A stretch of DNA of 14,005 bases, taken from contig DAOSDC010000023.1 in assembly GCA_035361955.1 (NCBI GenBank), positions 1 through 14,005 of the forward strand. Reading direction: 5' to 3'. Origin of the DNA: UBA6120 sp035361955. GTDB taxonomy: Bacteria > Bacillota_I > Bacilli_A > RFN20 > CAG-826. Within the stretch, counting starts at the first letter, position 1. The number at the start of each line of letters is the position of its first letter. This document shows positions 1 to 5,901 of this stretch, one piece after another. The notes under the pieces were generated by a model. The model was not told the DNA's origin, searched no databases, and saw nothing but the letters and a program-made list of their open reading frames with translations. The position numbers and the translations under genes were made by a program.

Positions 1-697
1 CCACGAGCACGTGTCGTGGAGCGACAAAGCAAGCGATGTTATCGATATGACCGTTAGTGTTGTCGTTATAAACCCCATACGGTAACCAAATAACTTTTTT
101 GACATTAAGGTATTTCTTGAGCATCTCGCCGATTTGACGCTTACTCATCGTCGGATTGCGACCGGGCGATAGCAAACAAGCTTCGGTAACAAGCGCTAAA
201 CCTTGACCATCGACGTGAATTGAACCGCCTTCGAGCACAAAACCTTCGGTGCGGTAACGGTCGACATTCCAAATCTTCAAGATGGCTTCGGCCATCGCGT
301 CATCGGTGTCCCATGGTTTGTAGAGCCCGTCATAGTCGCCGCCCCAAGCGTTGAATACCCAATCGATGCCACGTAGTTCGCCACTATCGTTAACGACAAA
401 AGTTGGACCGTTGTCACGCATCCAGGCATCGTCGCTTTCAAGTGGCAACAACGTCACATTGGGAATTTGATAGCGCGCTTCGGCTTCGGCCATCAAATGA
501 GGAGGCACGGCAATGAACACCGGCTCGCTTTTGGCAATCGCGGCAGCCACTTCCATGTAATTGTCTTGAGCGGGAACGCCATCGAGACGCCAAACATCGG
601 ACCGGTAGGGGTAAGTCATTAGTGTCCCCCGGTGTGGTTCGAACTCGGCCGGCATTCGAAAGCCATCGCGGCGGGGATCAGTGCTAAGTGTTTTCAT
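1..697 (-). CDS. aguA: Agmatine deiminase (agmatine iminohydrolase), N-terminal 232 residues; C-terminus lies outside the window
   Basis: The enzyme hydrolyses agmatine to N-carbamoylputrescine and ammonia, a cytosolic step of putrescine synthesis or agmatine catabolism. I translated the minus strand from the ATG at 697. The family's N-terminal signature GFRMPAEFEPH is at residues 12-22, followed by ESDDAWMRDNGP (87-98), EGGSIHVDG (156-164) and NGHID (215-219), which carries the catalytic His217 and Asp219 of the guanidino-modifying fold. The nucleophilic Cys near the C-terminus would lie beyond base 1. The start fits the normal family N-terminus, but no Shine-Dalgarno precedes it and a good -10 box ends only 7 bases upstream, so the message may be leaderless. 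No polyamine partner such as an arginine decarboxylase or carbamoylputrescine amidase is visible. The family call is very secure; the physiological direction is not decided. Confidence 0.96.
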   Translation of the reverse strand, partial: MKTLSTDPRRDGFRMPAEFEPHRGTLMTYPYRSDVWRLDGVPAQDNYMEVAAAIAKSEPVFIAVPPHLMAEAEARYQIPNVTLLPLESDDAWMRDNGPTFVVNDSGELRGIDWVFNAWGGDYDGLYKPWDTDDAMAEAILKIWNVDRYRTEGFVLEGGSIHVDGQGLALVTEACLLSPGRNPTMSKRQIGEMLKKYLNVKKVIWLPYGVYNDNTNGHIDNIACFVAPRHVLV

Positions 698-703
698 AGC
701 GCT

Positions 704-732
704 ATTCTAGCATACTTTCTCGGGCAAATAAA
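704..732 (-). promoter_or_regulatory. Putative extended -10 promoter of aguA
   Basis: On the minus strand a TAGAAT box (704-709) is preceded by TGC (710-712), giving a TGn extended -10. A 17-base spacing leads to a poor -35 (TTTATT, 727-732). The predicted transcript start falls at about 697, the A of the aguA ATG. The -35 region overlaps the T-tract of the rpsT terminator. Confidence 0.45.
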
Positions 733-760
733 AATGGTCCGTAAGTCGAACCATCTTTTT
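726..760 (-). terminator. Rho-independent terminator of rpsT
   Basis: Read on the minus strand, an 8-bp stem ATGGTTCG/CGGACCAT (734-754, one T-G wobble) closes a 5-base loop ACTTA and is followed at once by TTTTTATTT. An A-rich run precedes it. It starts 17 bases after the rpsT stop codon. The hairpin also has CTTTTT on the plus-strand side, but no plus-strand gene runs into it. Confidence 0.85.
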
Positions 761-770
761 CGATTTATTG

Positions 771-1034
771 TTATTGCAAAGCGTTTAATCGGCGTTGCAA
801 GCTGCTCTTTTGACGGCTTCCCGCTGCCGCTGTTTGCACTTTGTTGGATACCGATTTGTCAATCAAAGCAACGGCTTCGACGAATAGCTTTGCGGCATTT
901 TCCTTATCGTTAGCAGCAATTGCCTTTTCGACTTTCTTAATGGCCGTGCGAACTTGCGATTTAAACGCTGCGTTTAAGGAGCGAGCTTTTTCGTTGGTGA
1001 TGTTGCGTTTGATTTGTGATTTGATGTTTGCCAT
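771..1034 (-). CDS. rpsT: 30S ribosomal protein S20
   Basis: S20 is a small helical protein that binds 16S rRNA early in 30S assembly. The product is 87 residues, the usual size, with the typical N-terminus MANIKSQIKRNITNEKAR and the typical basic end LQRRLNAL. I chose the ATG at 1034 and not the in-frame one at 1070, because AGAGGT lies 7 bases upstream and the family begins MANI. The segment before the C-terminus reads KVQTAAAGSRQKSS, whereas most S20 proteins have a HKN-x-AAR-x-KS block there; the spacing to the end is kept. The gene is monocistronic as far as can be seen, with its own promoter (1061-1089) and terminator (726-760). In Bacillus rpsT is also near lepA-hrcA, so its position is in line with Firmicutes synteny. 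Confidence 0.95.
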   Translation of the reverse strand: MANIKSQIKRNITNEKARSLNAAFKSQVRTAIKKVEKAIAANDKENAAKLFVEAVALIDKSVSNKVQTAAAGSRQKSSLQRRLNALQ

Positions 1035-1060
1035 ATGATTACCTCTATTTAACTCGATGA

Positions 1061-1089
1061 ATTTTATCACATATAGTGATAGCCTGCAA
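1061..1089 (-). promoter_or_regulatory. Sigma-A type promoter of rpsT
   Basis: The minus strand reads TTGCAG (1084-1089), 17 bases, TAAAAT (1061-1066). The predicted start is near 1054, about 20 bases upstream of the rpsT ATG, leaving room for the AGAGGT ribosome binding site. The -35 box lies 3 bases downstream of the cysE stop codon. Confidence 0.65.
1065..1081. repeat. Inverted repeat inside the rpsT promoter spacer
   Basis: TATCAC-ATATA-GTGATA is a perfect 6-bp inverted repeat with a 5-base centre. It fills the -35/-10 spacer and overlaps the first bases of the -10 box. It could be a repressor operator for rpsT or a weak RNA hairpin ending cysE transcripts. No T-run follows it on the minus strand, so a normal terminator is unlikely. 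Confidence 0.5.
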
Positions 1090-1091
1090 CA

Positions 1092-1604
1092 TTATTCCGG
1101 CTTATTATCGCGGCGTGAACAAGTTATGATTACTTCATTGGGGGCGACGTCTTTGATAACCGTCGAATTAGCGCCGATTTTGGCACCATCATGGACGGTG
1201 ATGTTACCCAAAATCATTGAATGAGCGCCAAGCATCACGTTATTGCCAATCGTCGGATGGCGTTTGCCACGGCCACCAAGACGCGTTCCCAAGGTTACTC
1301 CATGATAGATTAATACATCATCACCGATAACGGCTGTTTCGCCAATGACGACACCCATACCATGATCGATGAACAAACGTTTTCCAATCGTGGCTCCCGG
1401 ATGGATTTCGATACCGGTGTGACGGCGTGACACTTTCGTAATCCATTCAGCGATGAATTTCAACTTAATACGCCAGAAGAAGTGCGCGATGCGATAGTTA
1501 ATCAATGCGGCGACGCCTGGGTATAGCAGCAAAATTTGCAAATTGTGCCGCGCGGCCGGATCGCGACGTTTAATTGAAGCGAAGTATGATTCTTGTTTAC
1601 TCAT
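1092..1604 (-). CDS. cysE: Serine O-acetyltransferase, short form
   Basis: The enzyme transfers acetyl from acetyl-CoA to L-serine, giving O-acetylserine for cysteine synthesis. The 170-residue product has a helical N-terminal part with DPAAR (15-19), then a left-handed beta-helix of hexapeptide repeats. Motifs include GIEIHPGATIG (64-74), IDHGMGVVIGET (79-90), YHGVTLG (100-106) and GKRHPTIG (113-120). By family comparison, Asp80/His81, His101 and His116 correspond to catalytic or substrate residues. I chose the ATG at 1604, because AGGAGT sits just upstream and the protein begins MSKQE; the longer in-frame start at 1643 has no support. Its first 8 bases overlap the end of cysK, implying coupled translation. 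The C-terminus is short (ending RRDNKPE) and lacks the terminal Ile that docks into CysK in the classical cysteine synthase complex. Confidence 0.95.
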   Translation of the reverse strand: MSKQESYFASIKRRDPAARHNLQILLLYPGVAALINYRIAHFFWRIKLKFIAEWITKVSRRHTGIEIHPGATIGKRLFIDHGMGVVIGETAVIGDDVLIYHGVTLGTRLGGRGKRHPTIGNNVMLGAHSMILGNITVHDGAKIGANSTVIKDVAPNEVIITCSRRDNKPE

Positions 1605-2496
1605 GGTTGAACACTCCTGTCGACATGTATTTAATGCCCCCATCGGGGATGATTACGAGCATGGTTTTGCCAGTGACTGTTTGGGCGACTTCTAGCGCCC
1701 CGATAATGGCAGCGGCACCCGACACGCCATAGAAATGACCGCGTGTCGCCAACTTTTTTGCCAAGGCTTGGGCGGCGCTTGTTTTTACTTTGACGATATC
1801 ATCGATTTGGCTTCGATCGAGAATCGGAGGAATAAAGCCAGCACCGATGCCGGCAATCTGATGTGATCCGGGTGCTTCCCCAGACAAAACAGCCGATTCA
1901 AATGGCTCCACGGCAATAAATTTAATACCCGGATACTTTGGTCTTAGAATCTGCCCCAGTCCGGTAATCGTGCCACCGGTACCAACACCGCAGACGATGT
2001 AGTCGAGTTTGGGAAAATCTTGTCGTATTTCATTGGCGGTCGTCTTCATATGGGCTGCGGGATTATTAGGGTTAGAAAACTGTTCGAGATAGACATAGCC
2101 TAGTTCATTGGCCAATTGTTCGGCACGGGCTTTAGCACCACGCATCGATAGCTCGGCTGGTGTTAATACGACTTTTGCGCCATAGGCTTTCATCAAATCA
2201 ACCCGTTCTTTGGAAGCACTGGCGGGCATCGTCAGCGTCAATGGGATACCTTTAGCGGCTAACACATAGGCAAGACCGATGCCGGTATTACCCGAAGTTG
2301 CTTCAATCACACCTTTATCGGCGGAAAGTTTTCCTTCGCGTTCCAATGCTTCGACCATCGACAAGGCAATCCGGTCTTTGATCGAACCCGCTGGGTTGAA
2401 CATCTCGAGTTTGAGATAGATGCGATTGCTGTTGACAGTGTCGAAAAACAGGCATGGAGTATGTCCGATTAGGTCCGTGAGACGGTTGTATATCAT
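1597..2496 (-). CDS. cysK: Cysteine synthase (O-acetylserine sulfhydrylase)
   Basis: This PLP enzyme of fold type II condenses O-acetylserine with sulfide to make cysteine. The product has 299 residues. Visible motifs are the PLP lysine in NPAGSIKDR (Lys40), the substrate loop TSGNTG (67-72) and the phosphate-binding GTGGT (172-176). The C-terminal PDGGIKYMSTGVF replaces the commoner PDTGERYLST. GGGAGG lies 7-8 bases before the ATG at 2496. The gene is first in a two-gene unit with cysE, which follows with an 8-base overlap, so the pair forms the complete serine-to-cysteine route and argues for O-acetylserine as substrate and against O-phosphoserine or homocysteine/serine (cystathionine synthase) use. 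No T-box, SAM riboswitch or other long leader is present in the 87-base upstream gap. Confidence 0.94.
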   Translation of the reverse strand: MIYNRLTDLIGHTPCLFFDTVNSNRIYLKLEMFNPAGSIKDRIALSMVEALEREGKLSADKGVIEATSGNTGIGLAYVLAAKGIPLTLTMPASASKERVDLMKAYGAKVVLTPAELSMRGAKARAEQLANELGYVYLEQFSNPNNPAAHMKTTANEIRQDFPKLDYIVCGVGTGGTITGLGQILRPKYPGIKFIAVEPFESAVLSGEAPGSHQIAGIGAGFIPPILDRSQIDDIVKVKTSAAQALAKKLATRGHFYGVSGAAAIIGALEVAQTVTGKTMLVIIPDGGIKYMSTGVFNHE

Positions 2497-2510
2497 TGAG
2501 AAATCCTCCC

Positions 2511-2520
2511 TAACGCGTTA
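2511..2520. repeat. 10-bp palindrome at the predicted cysK transcript start
   Basis: TAACGCGTTA is a perfect palindrome lying between the putative cysK -10 box (2523-2528) and its Shine-Dalgarno. Its centre falls about 7-8 bases from the -10 end, at the expected +1. An operator is a reasonable guess, but a 10-bp palindrome can occur by chance. Confidence 0.35.
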
Positions 2521-2522
2521 AT

Positions 2523-2551
2523 ATAGTATGGCAATAAATGTATATTAGCAA
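2523..2551 (-). promoter_or_regulatory. Putative promoter of cysK-cysE
   Basis: On the minus strand TTGCTA (2546-2551), 17 bases, TACTAT (2523-2528). The predicted start is near 2516, giving a leader of about 20 bases. It faces away from fmt, so the 87-base gap would hold back-to-back promoters. Confidence 0.55.
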
Positions 2552-2555
2552 ACGA

Positions 2556-2561
2556 TATAAT
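2556..2561 (+). promoter_or_regulatory. Putative -10 box of the fmt promoter
   Basis: A perfect TATAAT lies 22 bases before the fmt ATG in a very AT-rich stretch. No convincing -35 is found at 16-18 bases upstream, and no TGn extension precedes it. The box is placed correctly for fmt transcription, but evidence is limited to one hexamer. Confidence 0.4.
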
Positions 2562-2583
2562 TATATATTAAGCGGGTATTAAG

Positions 2584-3522
2584 ATGGATTTTAAACAAGC
2601 GCGCATCGTCTATATGGGAACGCCCGATTTGGCGGCGTCTTTACTTGAAAAATTACTAACCGATGGGTTCAATATCGTCGCCCTAATCGCACAGCCTGAC
2701 ACATCGAGCGGTCGTAAAGGGCATTCAGTGCCTGTAGCAACGAGGATAGTTGCCCAAACACATCATATTCCCGTTTATCAGCCGCTGTCCATCCGCGATG
2801 ACCATGATTTCATCAACGAATTTGAATGTGATTTAATCGTAACACTAGCGTATGGGCAAATCGTGCCTGACGAGGTACTAAATTGGCCCAAACTTGGCGC
2901 TTTAAACGTCCATGGCAGCCTTTTACCGAAACTGCGTGGGGCGGCTCCGATTCAATATGCGCTCATGCAAGGACTCAATCAAACCGGCATTACGCTTATG
3001 CGCATGGTTACTCGCATGGACGCTGGTGACATGTTTGCCAGATTAAGCCTAGATATCATGCCTGAGGATGATTATGGTTCACTACGTGCCAAAATGAGTT
3101 TGCTCATTAATCAACGCATTCCAGAGCTACTCAAGCAATACCTTAATGGACAGCTGATCGCGCAACCGCAAGATGAACGATTAGCGACGTTTGCACCTTC
3201 GATAAAAAAAGAACAAGAACATCTTAACATTGAACGCAAGTGTCACGAATTTATCAACCTTGTTCGTGCTTTATCACCGGAACCAGGTGGCTATTTGCTC
3301 GATGAAACGGGGAGCCGCATCAAAATATTCAATGTAAGATATTATGATGATCATACCGACTGGGACAAAGGCATCATCTTAGTAGAAAATAAATGTCTGC
3401 TATTACAGCTTTGTAATGGTCGCATCATTATCGACAGATTACAAATACCCGGAAAACGGGTTATGAGCGCGACCGATTTCTTACTTGGCCATCAAAAAAT
3501 TTCCGGAGCGGTATGGAAATAA
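2584..3522 (+). CDS. fmt: Methionyl-tRNA formyltransferase
   Basis: Fmt transfers a formyl group from 10-formyltetrahydrofolate to initiator Met-tRNA. The 312-residue length is normal. The N-terminal formyltransferase domain (about 1-200) holds Asn108, His110 and Asp146, which align with the catalytic triad N106/H108/D144 of the E. coli enzyme, and the tetrahydrofolate-site signature SLLPKLRGAAPIQ (112-124). The tRNA-binding C-terminal domain (about 208-312) contains NLVRALSPEPGGYL. The ribosome binding site is weak (AGCGGG). The gene ends by overlapping the next CDS by 10 bases, so the two are almost certainly co-transcribed. In many Firmicutes fmt sits with def, priA and rsmB; none is adjacent here. 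Confidence 0.96.
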   Translation: MDFKQARIVYMGTPDLAASLLEKLLTDGFNIVALIAQPDTSSGRKGHSVPVATRIVAQTHHIPVYQPLSIRDDHDFINEFECDLIVTLAYGQIVPDEVLNWPKLGALNVHGSLLPKLRGAAPIQYALMQGLNQTGITLMRMVTRMDAGDMFARLSLDIMPEDDYGSLRAKMSLLINQRIPELLKQYLNGQLIAQPQDERLATFAPSIKKEQEHLNIERKCHEFINLVRALSPEPGGYLLDETGSRIKIFNVRYYDDHTDWDKGIILVENKCLLLQLCNGRIIIDRLQIPGKRVMSATDFLLGHQKISGAVWK

Positions 3523-5861
3523 CCAAGACGCTTCGTCTTTCAGTCCATGATCTGGTCGATTTCATGCTACGTAGCGGCGACATCGACAATCGTATCTTTA
3601 ACAAAGCATCGATGCAAATGGGGACGAAACTCCATCAAGCCTATCAAAGCGCGCAATCAGGAGCGTTCGAGGCTGAAAAGTTTTTAAAACATACATATGT
3701 CGTCGACGAATTCGCGGTTACGATTGAAGGATATGCCGATGGAATCCGCGAAATCCTAAATAAAGTGTATATCGAGGAAATCAAAACGACGGTAGCCGAC
3801 CTCGATCAATTTTCGACCCAACATGAAGCTTGGCACACGATGCAAGCGTTTATCTATGGACATATGTATGCACTTGACCACAATTTGGATACCGTCAGGA
3901 TTCGCATCATCTATATTAATCAAGCTGATCAAAAAACAATGATTAAATCGTTCGAACGATCAGTGTCACAATTAAGTCTCGACATTGATGGCTTGATATC
4001 TGAATATCTTTCGTTTTACCGATCTGTTGCTAAGCGCATCGAGGCCAGGAACGACAGCGTCAAACAATTGCCGTTTCCATTCAAACATTTCCGGTTTGGG
4101 CAACGCGAACTGGCTAAATATGTTTACTCGCTCGCTCGTAGTGGTGGAACGCTATTTGCCGAAGCGCCCACGGGCATCGGCAAAACGATATCGACGCTTT
4201 ATCCAACCGTGCTTTCATTCGGTCAAGGCATCGACGGCAAAGTATTTTATGTGACGGCCAAAAACTCTGGTCATGAAGCGGCAGCGCAAGCGATGGCGTA
4301 TCTTCGGCAAGCTGGGGCCAAAGCGTGTGATATCACGCTGACGGCCAAAGACAAAATATGTTTTACTCCCGGCGCGGCTTGTAACCCCGATGAATGCCCG
4401 TTTGCCAAGGGTTATTATGACAAAATACGCCATGTGCTTCACGACGCGCTTGATCACGAAGTGACATTTGATCGGCACATCATTTCCTCATACGCGGGCA
4501 AATACGAACTTTGTCCGTTTGAACTACAGCTTGATTTGTCGCTTTTTACCGATGTGATTATTGCCGATTATAATTACGTTTTCGATCCGATGGTGTACCT
4601 ACGAAGATTTTTTGACGCTGATAGTTCGGCCCATTTTTTGCTTGTTGATGAAGCGCATAATTTGCTTGAGCGCAGCCGCTCGATGTATTCGACGTCACTA
4701 TCACGGCATACGTTTGACAAGATGCGCAAGAAAATCAAAGCCATCGATCATCCTAAATTCAAGAAAACGATTACGAAACTCAATAAACTGTTTAAAACCG
4801 AAGATGTTAAAACCGAAGACTATCAAGAAACGATTACGTTGGATAACGCTTGGTTTAAAGTCATCGACGCGTTTTTGATTCAAGCACAAGATGTGATGCG
4901 CAAAGTGCCGAAACTCATTACCGAGGAATTCAAAGATTTTTATTTCGATGCCAATCGTTTTTTGAAGATGGCTGACTATTTTGATGAGCATTTCGTTTAT
5001 TATCGGCAACGCGATGAATATCGGGGTTATACGCTTAACATGTTTTGCCTCGATTCGAGCGCGCTGCTGGCTCAGGTCATGAAACCTTTGAAAGGACGCG
5101 TATTATTCAGTGCGACGCTTTCCCCGTTTGATTATTACGTGCCGATGCTAGGTGGTCAATCTAGCGATGCCGTATTACGATTGCCCTCACCATTTCCAAA
5201 GGATAATCTTTTATTGATGGTCGCCCCCAAGGTTTCGACACGATATAAATCGCGGCAAGCGACGCTTGATGAAGTTGCTCTTTATATCGAAATCGCCATT
5301 AAAGCCCGCTTAGGAAATTACTTGGTGTTTTTCCCAAGTTATAAATACATGAATGATGTATTAGCACACATGAAGACGGGAACCGATGTCCAAATCATCG
5401 CACAAACCTCAGACATGGATCTATCCGCCCAATCATCGTTCCTTGATAATTTTCGGTTTAATCCTAGCAATACGACAGTAGGCTTTGTCGTTTTGGGAGG
5501 CCCTTTTTCAGAAGGTATCGATTTAATCGAAGACCGCTTAATCGGTTCGATCGTCGTCGGTGTCGGTTTGCCACAACTTTCATTTGAACGGGATCTTATC
5601 AAGCAATATTTCAATCAATTGCAAGGCGATGGCTATGCGTTTAGTTACGCCTTCCCAGGCATGAACCGCGTCATGCAAGCCGTCGGGCGCGTGATTCGCT
5701 CGGAAAAAGATCGCGGCATCGCCTTATTGATCGATGATCGATACCTCGAAACGCGCTATCGCACGATGTTCAAAGCCGAATGGGCGCACTATGAAGCGGT
5801 AATCACGCCCGATGATCTGCAAGCTTTGCTCGATAATTTTTGGAAGAGCCAACAAAATTGA
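3513..5861 (+). CDS. Nuclease-helicase fusion: PD-(D/E)XK (Cas4/AddB-like) domain plus iron-sulfur XPD/DinG-type helicase
   Basis: The 782-residue protein has two parts. Residues 1-170 carry the RecB/Cas4-type nuclease pattern: His41 (GTKLHQAY), Asp76 (GYADG), Glu89-Ile-Lys91 (EEIKTT) and Gln111-xxx-Tyr115. Residues 190-782 form a superfamily 2 helicase of the Rad3/XPD/DinG group: Walker A EAPTGIGKT (217-225), four cysteines placed for a 4Fe-4S cluster (Cys283, 290, 295, 334), ADYNYVFDP (351-359), DEAH (379-382), SATLSP (533-538), GGPFSEGIDL (662-671) and QAVGRVIR (722-729). All key residues are intact, so both activities are expected. By family, such helicases move 5' to 3' on single-stranded DNA; a role in repair or replication-fork processing is inference. 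The nuclease domain has no cysteine cluster of its own, unlike true Cas4. The start overlaps the end of fmt by 10 bases, with GGAG upstream. Confidence 0.9.
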   Translation: MEITKTLRLSVHDLVDFMLRSGDIDNRIFNKASMQMGTKLHQAYQSAQSGAFEAEKFLKHTYVVDEFAVTIEGYADGIREILNKVYIEEIKTTVADLDQFSTQHEAWHTMQAFIYGHMYALDHNLDTVRIRIIYINQADQKTMIKSFERSVSQLSLDIDGLISEYLSFYRSVAKRIEARNDSVKQLPFPFKHFRFGQRELAKYVYSLARSGGTLFAEAPTGIGKTISTLYPTVLSFGQGIDGKVFYVTAKNSGHEAAAQAMAYLRQAGAKACDITLTAKDKICFTPGAACNPDECPFAKGYYDKIRHVLHDALDHEVTFDRHIISSYAGKYELCPFELQLDLSLFTDVIIADYNYVFDPMVYLRRFFDADSSAHFLLVDEAHNLLERSRSMYSTSLSRHTFDKMRKKIKAIDHPKFKKTITKLNKLFKTEDVKTEDYQETITLDNAWFKVIDAFLIQAQDVMRKVPKLITEEFKDFYFDANRFLKMADYFDEHFVYYRQRDEYRGYTLNMFCLDSSALLAQVMKPLKGRVLFSATLSPFDYYVPMLGGQSSDAVLRLPSPFPKDNLLLMVAPKVSTRYKSRQATLDEVALYIEIAIKARLGNYLVFFPSYKYMNDVLAHMKTGTDVQIIAQTSDMDLSAQSSFLDNFRFNPSNTTVGFVVLGGPFSEGIDLIEDRLIGSIVVGVGLPQLSFERDLIKQYFNQLQGDGYAFSYAFPGMNRVMQAVGRVIRSEKDRGIALLIDDRYLETRYRTMFKAEWAHYEAVITPDDLQALLDNFWKSQQN

Positions 5862-5888
5862 TGCATTATCTTTCAGATAAGATAAAAT
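5858..5888 (+). promoter_or_regulatory. Possible weak promoter and small hairpin before lepA
   Basis: The 40-base gap holds a 6-bp inverted repeat TTATCT/AGATAA with a 3-base loop (5866-5880). TTGATG (5858-5863) lies 17 bases before GATAAA (5881-5886), with TAAAAT at 5883-5888 giving 19-base spacing. No T-run follows the hairpin. This is at best a weak start point or a processing site; read-through from the upstream gene is equally possible. Confidence 0.25.
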
Positions 5889-5901
5889 AAACGAGCACCT
5901 T

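Noticed and set aside
2497..2583. T-box or other riboswitch before cysK or fmt
   Set aside because: Only 87 bases lie between the divergent starts and no T-box sequence, anti-terminator or conserved riboswitch core is seen.
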